Source: Asterionellopsis glacialis (lineage: Eukaryota > Bacillariophyta > Plagiogrammaphyceae > Rhaphoneidales > Asterionellopsidaceae). From it: a stretch of DNA of 36,679 nt. Every line of letters starts with the position of its first letter. Position 1 is the stretch's first letter. The notes beneath the pieces were generated by a model. That model made no database searches. It was not told the origin of the DNA and saw only the letters and a program-made list of their open reading frames with translations. The position numbers and the translations under genes were made by a program. Shown here in pieces: positions 1-9,129 of the stretch. Where the stretch lies: positions 1 through 36,679 of the forward strand of contig WKLE02004995.1 of NCBI GenBank assembly GCA_014885115.2. The letters are read 5' to 3'.

Positions 1-462
1 TAGAGCACATGCCAAAATTGCATCCAATGTCAGCAAATAAAGTCCCATTACTTTCAATGCTGCATAATTGCCCATGATTAGCAGTTTGAAGGGGTTTGTT
101 TCTTGAGTACTGCGGACAAACTCTTCTTCTTCTTCAAGAGTTGAAGTACGTTTGGATATGCCTATTCCACCCCCTCGTGTTGTCGATGATGCTTGTAAAC
201 TCTGTCTTCTGCTACGATTCTGTGTATTCCTTCTTGACAAATATGCATTCAAACCATCCTTCAACCCTACAATTTTTTCATCCTTCTTATGAGACCGGAG
301 ACGACTCAGATTGTTATCTGAAGTACGACTGTTACCAACACCTGAAGTATGGGTGTCAGGTCGTTTTGCTGGATTTTCATGCAAATCTGTGTCACGTCTT
401 TGAAAAACATTATTTTCTTCGTCCGTCGACTGCACTGGGTCTCGTCTTTCTCCTGATGACAT
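1..462 (-). CDS. Partial membrane protein, 5' end only
   Basis: An open frame starts at an ATG on the minus strand (460-462) and stays open for 154 codons to the left edge of the window, so only the N-terminal part is visible. The first ~125 residues are hydrophilic and look disordered: rich in Arg, Ser, Asn, Asp and Glu, with a run of five Glu followed by FVRS. From about residue 128 the sequence turns hydrophobic (LLIMGNYAALKVMGLYLLTL), consistent with a first membrane segment. A cytosolic disordered tail leading into a membrane domain is a common layout for diatom multi-pass proteins and receptor-like proteins, but I recognise no family. The plus-strand frames over the same bases are composition shadows. 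The gene is divergent from the bZIP gene. Confidence 0.6.
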   Translation of the reverse strand, partial: MSSGERRDPVQSTDEENNVFQRRDTDLHENPAKRPDTHTSGVGNSRTSDNNLSRLRSHKKDEKIVGLKDGLNAYLSRRNTQNRSRRQSLQASSTTRGGGIGISKRTSTLEEEEEFVRSTQETNPFKLLIMGNYAALKVMGLYLLTLDAILACAL

Positions 463-1350
463 GGTGTTTGTAGCAAGTGTATCAGATGATTTTAAGTTAC
501 CTTGGACAGGAGTCTGTTGTCTTGTTTTGTATTGTTGTGGTGCCTTGTTTAGAGGTTTTTACCCTGGTGGTACCTACTGGTTATCGTACCGGACGATACT
601 TTTGAGGTGTGGTAACGTCAGTTTCATTCATGTGTTATGTTGTCTTTTAATATGTAAACAACCCGAACGCGAACACAAAGAAAGAAGGAACAGATCTTGT
701 TCAGATTCAGTCGTTGATTCAGACGGCATCACTCCCCCATTCGGTGAATACACTCCCCGTGGATACACGTAGAGGCCACGAGCAACAGTCTGCACCTGGT
801 CGGTACATATAATAAATTCGCATTTTTGAACCTTCATCATTATGACGTACAGGTAAATAGGTCCTAAGGGTACCAGATATTATAGGACCTTTAGGAAGGA
901 TGGATCATGCATATAATTTTCATTCGAATTCAAGTAGCTATTCAACAGAATTCACAATAGATAAGATCAAAAATATAATGTAATATGAGATCCGAGTTCA
1001 ATAGACAATCAGGCGATAGAGTATATAGATGAGTTTTTATACTAACTCTTCAGTATGTAGAGAATGTACGAGGTATGTGCTGTCCGGAGAACCCCGGCGA
1101 TGAGACAGATGCAAAAAGCTTCAAGCTGAAATTCAAGCCTTGCGAGGAAGGGCTGAAAAATACTGATAGTCCCTCTTCTCTGGAGAGCCAGAGAGAAGCG
1201 ATTGAACCTCAAAAGTGTGTTTGCACCGGTCAGAGCTAATCCTAGAGACAGTTGGCAAAGCAAGGGGGGCTGATCTGTGAAATTGAAAGTCGTAAACAAG
1301 AAAGTCTAGTCAAAGCTACAGTGCTATTTCCCAATCGGATTCACTCCGCA
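463..1350. promoter_or_regulatory. Divergent intergenic region with CRE-like motifs
   Basis: This region separates the minus-strand membrane protein gene from the bZIP gene and should hold both promoters and the bZIP 5' leader. It contains ACGTCA at 615-620 and TGACGT at 843-848. These two orientations of one core match bZIP-binding CRE elements and the CO2/cAMP-responsive elements described for a Phaeodactylum carbonic anhydrase promoter. An inverted repeat lies at 859-866 and 883-890 (AGGTCCTA / TAGGACCT, 16-base spacer). An in-frame TAG at 1243-1245 closes the bZIP frame upstream. The short open frames here have no convincing protein character. Confidence 0.45.
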
Positions 1351-2778
1351 ATGAGCACGGCGAAACCACCAAACGGAGTAGTATCAATGACTTCTGTGCC
1401 ATCAGCCCTTACGAAACCAGCAGTGGCAGCTTCCTCCACCGCACCTAGTAGCTCTTCTGTGATACCCGCTGCCACTTCAACCGCTTCTAGTCACAAGATG
1501 GCAGCAGCAAAGGACGCTAAAACAAAACCGGCCGCTGCTGTAAGTGGCAAACGGCCTTTAAAGACGACTAATGGTGATGGGGAACAGCTAAGTGAAAAGA
1601 AGTTACGAAGACTTGAAAAAAATCGTTTGAGTGCGAGAGAGTGCCGTAGGCGAAAAAGAGAAGCTACAGAAAATCTAGAGCGAGAAATCAATGTCCTTGA
1701 GGGGGAGAATCTACGTTTGCGTTTGCAGCTTCAAATTGGAGAAGAGGCAGAAGAAAATTTGGCTCTAGAACAGGAGAAATTGACAGAACAAATCGATGCT
1801 CTCCTCAAAAGTGGAGCATCGGAGACAGAGATTTATGCGACAATTGAGGAATTCAAAGAAAAATTTGCTGACTACGGAAGAGACCGAAGATCAGCCATGG
1901 AATTTCATTTGCGGAATATTGAAAGGCTTCTTATGCCGACCACGACAACAACTGTCGCTATGCACGCTCTTCAGCGAGTCGGAGGAGTTGAAATGAAAGG
2001 CTCAGCGACTGCAAATTGCACTGCTTCGAGTGCTCCAAAATCAATGGCGCCTACGAGTTTTATTCCCCCGATAGGGCAAGTCACGGATAAACCAACGGTA
2101 CCGACATCAGCCCAAGCGATGGCGCCGCAAACAATAATTCCTGGAGCACCAGAGCAACTAGAAGTGTCTTTATCTGGCCCTGTCAACACGACAGCATCTG
2201 CACCACTAGCTGGTGCACCACAACCTACACAGGCAAATGACCCGGCTGTGTTACAAGACCCATCTAAAGTCGTACAAATACCACAGCAAGCAGCCGTAGC
2301 CAGTATGCCAGGATCAGCAACAGCACATGTAACTGGGCAACCAATATCTCCTGCATCAACAGCTTCTTTGACTTCTGCCGAGACTGTGGTGGAACCAAAC
2401 CCCTCAATTTCATTGGATGATACAGCTAGCCCGTCACCCAAAGCTATGTTTCAATTGCTTGTGAATCACTTGGATGTTACTCCAGAACAGGCAGCAGCAC
2501 TAAAGGATAGCAGGTGGGTAGCACAGGAACTTGATCAAATATTGTCTCAAGCTTTGGGTGTCTTGGAACAATTGCGCGAGAGGCTCATACAATGCAGTGA
2601 AGATCTTGACACTGAATTCAGCAATGTGAGGTCTATTTTGACTCCGACTCAAGCCGCAAAGTTCCTTGTCTGGGTTGCCAATAATGGTGCATGTATGCAT
2701 ATGCTCAACGAATTATGGAGCCGAAGTAATGGCATTACAAGCACTGAGCCTTCAGAGCCCGATGACCAAAAGCTATAG
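1351..2778 (+). CDS. bZIP transcription factor
   Basis: A 475-residue nuclear DNA-binding protein. The basic region lies at residues ~84-104, with the bZIP signature N91-x7-R99 within KNRLSARECRRRK, and runs into a leucine zipper to ~135. Ala/Thr/Pro/Ser-rich linkers surround it. A helical C-terminal domain at ~363-465 (ending in TPTQAAKFLVWVANNGACMHML) matches the conserved tail seen in many diatom bZIPs. No LOV domain is present, so it is not an aureochrome. The frame is open from a TTG at 1252, but the first ATG is at 1351 and is taken as the start. No introns. TGACGT-type sites upstream would allow autoregulation (inference). Its last ~27 codons and 3' flank are duplicated near 10.4 kb. 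Targets are unknown. Confidence 0.92.
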   Translation: MSTAKPPNGVVSMTSVPSALTKPAVAASSTAPSSSSVIPAATSTASSHKMAAAKDAKTKPAAAVSGKRPLKTTNGDGEQLSEKKLRRLEKNRLSARECRRRKREATENLEREINVLEGENLRLRLQLQIGEEAEENLALEQEKLTEQIDALLKSGASETEIYATIEEFKEKFADYGRDRRSAMEFHLRNIERLLMPTTTTTVAMHALQRVGGVEMKGSATANCTASSAPKSMAPTSFIPPIGQVTDKPTVPTSAQAMAPQTIIPGAPEQLEVSLSGPVNTTASAPLAGAPQPTQANDPAVLQDPSKVVQIPQQAAVASMPGSATAHVTGQPISPASTASLTSAETVVEPNPSISLDDTASPSPKAMFQLLVNHLDVTPEQAAALKDSRWVAQELDQILSQALGVLEQLRERLIQCSEDLDTEFSNVRSILTPTQAAKFLVWVANNGACMHMLNELWSRSNGITSTEPSEPDDQKL

Positions 2779-2955
2779 GTCGTGTGGGATAATAGATGGT
2801 ACGCAATTTGAAAATAAATCAAATTTCAGAGTATAAGATTGCTCTATTTATTCACTTATTACATGATTTCCGCTGCATCATCGGATTCTTTACATTCTTT
2901 CTGGAACTTTTCCCAGATTTTTCTTGCAAGTCGTGGCCGGTCTTCGAAAATTTCA
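2697..2955. repeat. Shared 3'-end block, copy A
   Basis: This ~260 bp block matches 10381-10625 in the same orientation at roughly nine bases in ten, judged by eye. It contains the last ~27 codons of the intact bZIP gene, the spacer, and in the opposite orientation the last ~28 codons of the glycosyltransferase-like gene. Similarity stops inside both coding regions, near 2697 and 2955. Confidence 0.85.
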
Positions 2956-3083
2956 CCGTGTTGTCGTCTCTTTTCAGAGACAACTCCGGGCTCCTTCAAG
3001 CGGTTGTACCAGAGTTCGCTTGGCCTGCTACGGAGGCATCTCGTTTCGTGTCCCGGCACTTTCAAATGTACCAAGTAACGCAT
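2859..3083 (-). pseudogene. Remnant of glycosyltransferase-like gene 3' end
   Basis: The minus-strand frame ends in FEDRPRLARKIWEKF and then a Lys/Glu-rich tail ending EIM. This is nearly identical to the C-terminus of the intact type II membrane protein at 10537-11733. Upstream of the shared ~32 residues the frame stays open to 3083 but no longer resembles that protein. I read it as a truncated copy left by the duplication. It could instead be the last exon of a diverged paralogue, which the sequence alone cannot settle. Confidence 0.6.
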
Positions 3084-3893
3084 TTTTTTTTAATATTGGT
3101 ACCTTTTTGTGCATGGATTGACGAAACAGATACCTACCTCTTCAAACTTGAAATAACCTGTTTAGCCATTACTTGTTACATGTGGGGTGTTAAAAAGAAG
3201 ATTTCAAACCACACCTGTACAGAGTTTAAAAGCGTTCGCTTGTGTAGAACATGCAGTGTATTGCAAACTGGTGACGCTGACAATGCTTGTTTGCCATTGC
3301 CACCCCTCTTGATGACAGAAAAATTGAGCGACTCGCAAAAAAAAATAAAAAAAGGATGCCAATGAACTGCTCATTACGAAGATGGTATTCACAGGCTAAA
3401 GAAAGAAAGAGAGATACAAACAAATCGTCAACAAAGAAAACATACAAAAGAAATTATTGATTAACAAAACATATCAAATGTGTAAACAGTGCCATGGACA
3501 AAACTTACCGCATCTTGACGAATGTGTATTGTATTTGTGATAGAGAAAACGCATTCTTTACTCATTTTTGGGCAATACATTCGAACATGCCCTAAAATTA
3601 GATCAACTCGAGAGATTACTTGATGAGGAAAGGGGAAAAATTTTATTCAAAAACAAAGAAAGGAAGGAAGATTGAGGTGCAAAGCTAATCAATTCTAAGG
3701 TGAACTACTCAAAGGATCAGATGAATCTTTGGTGTACGCTTTCGCTTCTCCAGTCTCGTTCACAATTTTTGCTTTTATTAAAAGAAGTAGAGCTAGTAGG
3801 ATTCTCACTTTTCTCTTTTGCGGCAATATTATCTGTCCTATTTGCATTGGTGTAAGATGGTGAATCCTCAACGAGAAGTTTAGGATCTTCTTT
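3084..3893. other. Gene-free spacer
   Basis: AT-rich spacer between the duplicated block and the 3' end of the kinase gene. It contains A-runs near 3340-3355 and short open frames on both strands, mostly built from Phe/Leu/Ser codons, that do not look like proteins. The proximal part (from ~3893 leftwards) probably holds the 3' UTR of the kinase gene. Confidence 0.5.
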
Positions 3894-6800
3894 TCAAGTT
3901 GATGGCTTAGTCACGATAATGCCTTGCGACCATTGATTACCAAAACGAATCCAATCCTCTTGCGACGGATAACGAGATAATTTCGAAAGGCGAAGCGTCA
4001 TGAACGTAGTACCATTGCTTCTTTGAAGCACCATCACCTCACCCTGTCGAGTCCAGTTTACCGACAAAAATGATTTTCCAAGCGTTTGTTGTTGAAGGAA
4101 ACTTTCTTTATTCGGAAAGTAGGTAACCAAGCCATTTGTATACAAAACAAAGTATCGAAAGTGCCAAAATCCCAGTACGTTTTTCTTCTGTAGCCAGCCT
4201 TGATGGATAATTCCTTCTGATGCAGCCTGTGTCTTCGCTCCTGCGACTTGTGCTGCGGCCTTTGCTTCTGCTCTAGCAGCTTCGATTTCCTTATTTTTCA
4301 TTTCCAGCTGCCTTTTGAGTTGGCTCGGATCGCTTGGATTCTTTCGCTCAGCCGCAGCCAGCTTGGCCCTTTCTTGATTGAGTTCCTCAAGAGTCATATC
4401 AAAGCATGTGCTCCCAAACTCTTCATAAACAGAAGTAAAATCTGGGTGTACGAATTCTGTTGTTCCATCCTTCGATGTAACTTGTACAAGACCACAGTTT
4501 TCAAAATTTTCATCTTGACATATCCGTCCAATCTGACGAACTTCATTGTAGGACTTTGAAAGAACTTCACGGTGACGTTCGGGAAGAGAGAAATCTTCAG
4601 AAGAGGCATTATCAATCTCTTCCTCACAATAGGAAAGAATAGTTTCGCCCAAGGAATCACCATCTTCGCCTCCAAGCTCGCTTATAACAAAACCCTGCAT
4701 AGTACTCAGAAACTCGGAACCCTCCACAAGTTTCTCTGCAACGTCTCCAAGAGAAGGTAGAGGAAGTCCACATCCACGGCCGATAGCAAATCCCGTTTGT
4801 ATAATCTTTAAGCTCACAAGAAGAGCTGGGCCATATTTTGTAACCCACTCCTTTGGAAGATCCAAGTCATATCCAAAAGTTTCGCCTTGATCGTCAACAA
4901 CTGCTTGAAGAGAGATAGGACAGACAAAGTTGACTCGAACTTGCTTATTAATCCACTTTGATAAATTTGCGAAATCGATGAGCCGGGCCATACCAGTAGG
5001 CGGCTCAGAAGGAGCAATGACGATATATCTCGGGACAGGACCTCCTTTGATAATATGTTTGAGCATATTGTTTGTGGCTGCCTGCTGCTTTTGGATAGCA
5101 TTGATAGATTCCCTTACTTTGCTCAATTCCACCTCAAAGGTCTCTCTTGTCTTGGCGGCTTCTGCTTTGATAGTTCTATGGATCTCAGATAGGCCAATGT
5201 TTCGTTCGGGATGGAAAAAGTCGTGGTCCAGCACTTCCCTCATCGTAGGTCGCTTTGCAGGATCTCGTTGCAATATTCTCATGAGGAGATCCTTGGCATC
5301 CCGATCCTCAATGTTCAAGTCTGGTTTGTCCCATTCATATAAACGTTTTAGAAGATCCCCAGTCTTTTCACCATCTGTAATATCACCATCTCGGTTCACT
5401 TTGAACAAAGATTCGCCAGTGCAAAAGTCGTATAGTAATACTCCAAAGGACCATACATCAAATGAAGGGTCTGCTTTGACAAGATCATACGGAAGTCCTT
5501 GTTTGACCGTTGGCCTTGGATCTGATGCATCATCACCTTCTTCTGTCAAAAAGGAGCGAACTGTGTATCCTCTCTTTCGGTCTGAGCTGAAACGAGTTTT
5601 GCGCTTCTCTTGTTCACTTGTACTTTCATACTCCAGATAATTGGAAATCTTATCAGCCTCTTCAGCACTGGAGCAATGAATCATTTCAGGAGGCAAAACT
5701 CCAGATGAAAACTTGGCACCGATAAATTCTTCCCCAATGACTGCACAAGCGTCGAAGTCAATTAAGCAGAGTCGACCCATAATACGGACTACATTTAGCA
5801 TCTTGAGATCACCATGGATAAGGTTGTTTTTATGAAGATATAAAAGAGCTAAAGCAACCGTCATCATGAGCTTGCGGGTGGTAATCATATCAGGGCGCTC
5901 ACTTTGATATATAACTGCCAAATTGCGATCACCAAATGGCATTACAAGAACAAAACAGTAATCTTCAGGCTTTTCAATTACGGTATTAGCTTTTTGTGGT
6001 TCAATTGATTCAATCTTCTCGGAACCATCAACAGGAGTAACATTGCTGACATCTACAGGCTTTACCAAAGAATCACTTAAAGCAACGTTATCATCGCTTG
6101 CACTCTGATTCTGGTGGGGTTCTTCTGTTCTTGACTCTGAAAAATATGATCCAAGAAAGCTAGGAAGTTCTTTTCGCTTCTTATCGTCAGCAGTGATATC
6201 ATGGCTTCGCAAAACTTGTACAATATGGTTGTTGTCTTTCAAGTGCTCTCTACCGTTGAGTTCGCGTTGATATTGGTCTTTGTTGCGCATAAACTTGAGA
6301 ACAACTGAATCTCCAAACTCGCTCAGGCAAAACTTTGCAAACTCGTCTTTTGTGATCTTACCAGACCCATCAATATCAACGCCTTTAAAATATTGCTTGG
6401 CTGCTTGCGAAATCTTTTCCTCAACCAAGCTCTTGCTTGAATCATTACCCACTTTCGAGTTTTGTTCATCATTATCCAATTTATCAGAAATGAGCTTCAT
6501 GTCTTGTAGTGCACTCTGGAATTTTTTTATGTCCAGGTAGGAAGCTTGATCAATGTCATACTTGTGAAACTCTTCTTCAAAGTATTCCTTCATCTTGGAG
6601 TCCCGAGCTCTGATCACAATGCAAGTAGCGGATCTGTGAATGGGAGGGCCCTTCGCCAGTTCATAACGCCCAAAGAGAAAAAGTCTTTCTTCAAAAATAA
6701 GACGGACAAAAGACTTGGCAAATTTCAAAGCCAAACGACCTTCTATATCTTTGGCAAAGGCAAGAGTTTTGATAGCCTCAAGCTCGGCATTATTGATATA

Positions 6801-8576
6801 GTCGGCCAACTTTTCCATGTCCTTGGAATTCTCTTCTATAATATTTGCCAAGAATAGTACCCAGCCATGTGCTTGTTTGGGATTGGTAAAAACATCCACC
6901 AGATCAAAATCTTTATTGATGATTGCCATGACGTAGGCAGTCATAACTTGGTGGAGCTTTTCTTTTTCAATATCATCAGTTGTCAATAGTTCGGGAGGAT
7001 TGATTGGTCTGGTAGAATACGAATGAACCAATCGTTCCGTTGAGATCTTTTGTGTTTCGTTTGGGTACAATGCACATAGTCGAATCGCCAAAGGGAAGTT
7101 TTCACCTTGGATGTCAATGGATTGGAGACTCTCAAGAGGTTTTGGGCATTCCATAGGTTCGCCAGATTTCTCTGAAGAACTAAAAACACCTTCTCCAAAA
7201 AAAGTGACCGATGATGGTATACAGGCAGTCTCCAATGAATTGCAGCGGAAAAATGACCCATGTTCTATATTTTCTAACTTGGAGTTCTTTGATAAATCGA
7301 TGTGTTTGAGTCCTTGACAACCTAGAAATGCTTGTTCCAATATTGACTCCAGCAGGATTGCTTGCGATAAATCAACCGAAGTCATCTTGAAACATCCCAT
7401 AAACGATTTTTTCCCAATTATCTTCAGACTCTTTGGTGCGACGAAAGACTCCAAAGCTGAACAACTGGAAAAAGCTTCAGTTCCAATAATTTCAAGTTTC
7501 GAGGCATTCGAAAGATCGAGATATTTGATTCCTTCACAAAAATGGAAGGATTTTATTCCAATCGTCTTCAAGTTTTGTGGTGGAAAGTTGACTAAAACCT
7601 CCAAATATTTGCAACTGTCAAATGCATGTGCTCCGATTGATTCAAGTTTTTCTGCTTTACTGAAATCAACGAACTCCAAATCAATATTGTCAGATTTCCA
7701 ATCGTGAAATGCTTCATTGTCAATTTTTGCAAGTTCTGATCCAATTTCAATCTTCTTCTTATCAGTGATGTTTTTCCCACCAGAATAAACGAAAATTTCA
7801 TCACCTGTTGAAGAATCTTCGTCGTCTTTTGGTTGTTTTTTTGTCCTTATTTGTTTTTTAGAATTGCTTCTTACAGGTAAACCATTTGACCATTCCCCAT
7901 CATGTCTCACAGTACCGTCCCAGCGCACTTCCTTGCCCTTTCCTTGCATTTGACCTTCACACCATTCTCCCGCATACCACCCGCCGTCATCCCAAGTCAT
8001 CTTGCCTTGTCCATGCATTTCTCCTGCCACGAATTCTCCTTCATATTCCGAGCCATCTATGAAGATGCACTTTCCGTGGCCGTTACGCATACCGTCATCC
8101 CAAGCTCCGATATAGACAGAACCATCAGGATAGACCATTTTTCCTTCAGTCATTTGTCCACGATTGTACTCTCCTTCAAAGACTCTGCCATCATCAAATC
8201 GCATGACACCAGTTCCGTGCTTTTGATCATTTGATAGGCCACCCTCATAGACATCACCGTCACCGTTGGAAACACGTCCAGTTCCGGTCCAGCGACCATG
8301 GATAAAATCTCCTTCGTACCATCGATCTTCCTTTTCATATTGCACTCTTCCCTTACCATTAGGCATAGAGGAAGATTTGGAAAAGGCGCCAGTATAGACA
8401 CCCTTTTCTCCATAAAGGTCGCTAATATGCTTGTCTGTCACAAATATTGTATCATCATCGGCTTTTGTTTCTGTTGGTTGCTTATCATCTGACATTTGGC
8501 AATCTGTAGTATCATGCATTGCTAATAAACTCGGTGCACGGTCTTCAGATTCTTTGGATTGTTCATCGTCTGCCAT
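3894..8576 (-). CDS. MORN-LRR-EF-hand protein kinase with PH domain
   Basis: A 1560-residue intronless signalling protein. Domains in order: about seven MORN repeats (~75-250; motifs such as YEGEF and GHGK), which usually bind membranes or lipids; BspA-type leucine-rich repeats (~285-480; AF..C..L pattern); a kinase domain from ~630; a coiled coil (~1127-1170); a conserved C-terminal region with FVCPISLQAVV; a second charged helix (~1394-1445); and a PH domain (~1455-1550, GWLQKKN...FRYFVLY). The kinase N-lobe (GPPIHRSATC) is interrupted by two EF-hands (~662-690, and DIDGSGKITKDEF at 734-746) before the beta-3 lysine K761 (VVLKFM). Catalytic D923 lies in HGDLKMLN and D940 in DFD (normally DFG), followed by PPE, so activity is plausible. 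The frame is open to a TTG at 8597, but the first ATG is at 8576. Substrates are unknown. Confidence 0.9.
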   Translation of the reverse strand: MADDEQSKESEDRAPSLLAMHDTTDCQMSDDKQPTETKADDDTIFVTDKHISDLYGEKGVYTGAFSKSSSMPNGKGRVQYEKEDRWYEGDFIHGRWTGTGRVSNGDGDVYEGGLSNDQKHGTGVMRFDDGRVFEGEYNRGQMTEGKMVYPDGSVYIGAWDDGMRNGHGKCIFIDGSEYEGEFVAGEMHGQGKMTWDDGGWYAGEWCEGQMQGKGKEVRWDGTVRHDGEWSNGLPVRSNSKKQIRTKKQPKDDEDSSTGDEIFVYSGGKNITDKKKIEIGSELAKIDNEAFHDWKSDNIDLEFVDFSKAEKLESIGAHAFDSCKYLEVLVNFPPQNLKTIGIKSFHFCEGIKYLDLSNASKLEIIGTEAFSSCSALESFVAPKSLKIIGKKSFMGCFKMTSVDLSQAILLESILEQAFLGCQGLKHIDLSKNSKLENIEHGSFFRCNSLETACIPSSVTFFGEGVFSSSEKSGEPMECPKPLESLQSIDIQGENFPLAIRLCALYPNETQKISTERLVHSYSTRPINPPELLTTDDIEKEKLHQVMTAYVMAIINKDFDLVDVFTNPKQAHGWVLFLANIIEENSKDMEKLADYINNAELEAIKTLAFAKDIEGRLALKFAKSFVRLIFEERLFLFGRYELAKGPPIHRSATCIVIRARDSKMKEYFEEEFHKYDIDQASYLDIKKFQSALQDMKLISDKLDNDEQNSKVGNDSSKSLVEEKISQAAKQYFKGVDIDGSGKITKDEFAKFCLSEFGDSVVLKFMRNKDQYQRELNGREHLKDNNHIVQVLRSHDITADDKKRKELPSFLGSYFSESRTEEPHQNQSASDDNVALSDSLVKPVDVSNVTPVDGSEKIESIEPQKANTVIEKPEDYCFVLVMPFGDRNLAVIYQSERPDMITTRKLMMTVALALLYLHKNNLIHGDLKMLNVVRIMGRLCLIDFDACAVIGEEFIGAKFSSGVLPPEMIHCSSAEEADKISNYLEYESTSEQEKRKTRFSSDRKRGYTVRSFLTEEGDDASDPRPTVKQGLPYDLVKADPSFDVWSFGVLLYDFCTGESLFKVNRDGDITDGEKTGDLLKRLYEWDKPDLNIEDRDAKDLLMRILQRDPAKRPTMREVLDHDFFHPERNIGLSEIHRTIKAEAAKTRETFEVELSKVRESINAIQKQQAATNNMLKHIIKGGPVPRYIVIAPSEPPTGMARLIDFANLSKWINKQVRVNFVCPISLQAVVDDQGETFGYDLDLPKEWVTKYGPALLVSLKIIQTGFAIGRGCGLPLPSLGDVAEKLVEGSEFLSTMQGFVISELGGEDGDSLGETILSYCEEEIDNASSEDFSLPERHREVLSKSYNEVRQIGRICQDENFENCGLVQVTSKDGTTEFVHPDFTSVYEEFGSTCFDMTLEELNQERAKLAAAERKNPSDPSQLKRQLEMKNKEIEAARAEAKAAAQVAGAKTQAASEGIIHQGWLQKKNVLGFWHFRYFVLYTNGLVTYFPNKESFLQQQTLGKSFLSVNWTRQGEVMVLQRSNGTTFMTLRLSKLSRYPSQEDWIRFGNQWSQGIIVTKPST

Positions 8577-9129
8577 TTTGAAATTAACTCTCCGCAATCA
8601 ATTAGTTGTCCAACACTAAGTTATACTCCTGTTTAGTTGCTTGCTTCTTAGGTTTAGGCTCATAAAGTTCTAATGATTACGGTACAACCTCAACCTGTGA
8701 CTGTGTCAACTAGAAGTAACTAATGTAGAGTACAGTATCTTTCTTTTTCCCGAAATTTCGAAAAGACGTCCTATCTAGCGGGTGACTTATGGGGGGGCAC
8801 TCAAAATCGCGCATAGGTGGGGGTGAGGTTACGACTTATCGGTTATTATTTGATATTCTACCTGTTGGAGCACTACTCTCTAGAGAGAGTCCGAGTAGAG
8901 TCTACCTGTACATTTAGAACCTAGAGCTCTCTACTAGTAGAGAGGTCCTCCAACGAACCAGCAAACGCAGAGAGACTCAGAAGACAATCACACGAATCAA
9001 TATAAAAACAATATCCACAAGACAACCATCTTATCCGTTGTGTCTGTGTGCATTGTGTTCTTGCCTGCTTGTAACTAGACTTGTTCATTGCCGTGGAAAG
9101 AAAGAGTAATAAACTGAACAGATATAGAA
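8577..9129. promoter_or_regulatory. Divergent promoter, kinase and thioredoxin
   Basis: A 553 bp region between two divergent starts. It contains a perfect 10 bp palindrome CGAAATTTCG at 8751-8760, a GACGTC bZIP-type core at 8765-8770, a G-rich stretch around 8790-8830 and a perfect 18 bp palindrome at 8927-8944 (CTCTCTACT / AGTAGAGAG). The region 8880-8945 is dense in AGAG and CTCT words. I see no coding sequence. Confidence 0.45.

Noticed and set aside
96..473. Plus-strand frame of 125 codons near the left edge
   Set aside because: The minus-strand frame over the same bases is open through the edge, starts with ATG and has a coherent disordered-then-hydrophobic layout.
1252..1350. N-terminal extension of the bZIP from a TTG
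   Set aside because: Nuclear genes use ATG; the first in-frame ATG is at 1351 and the extension has no domain character.
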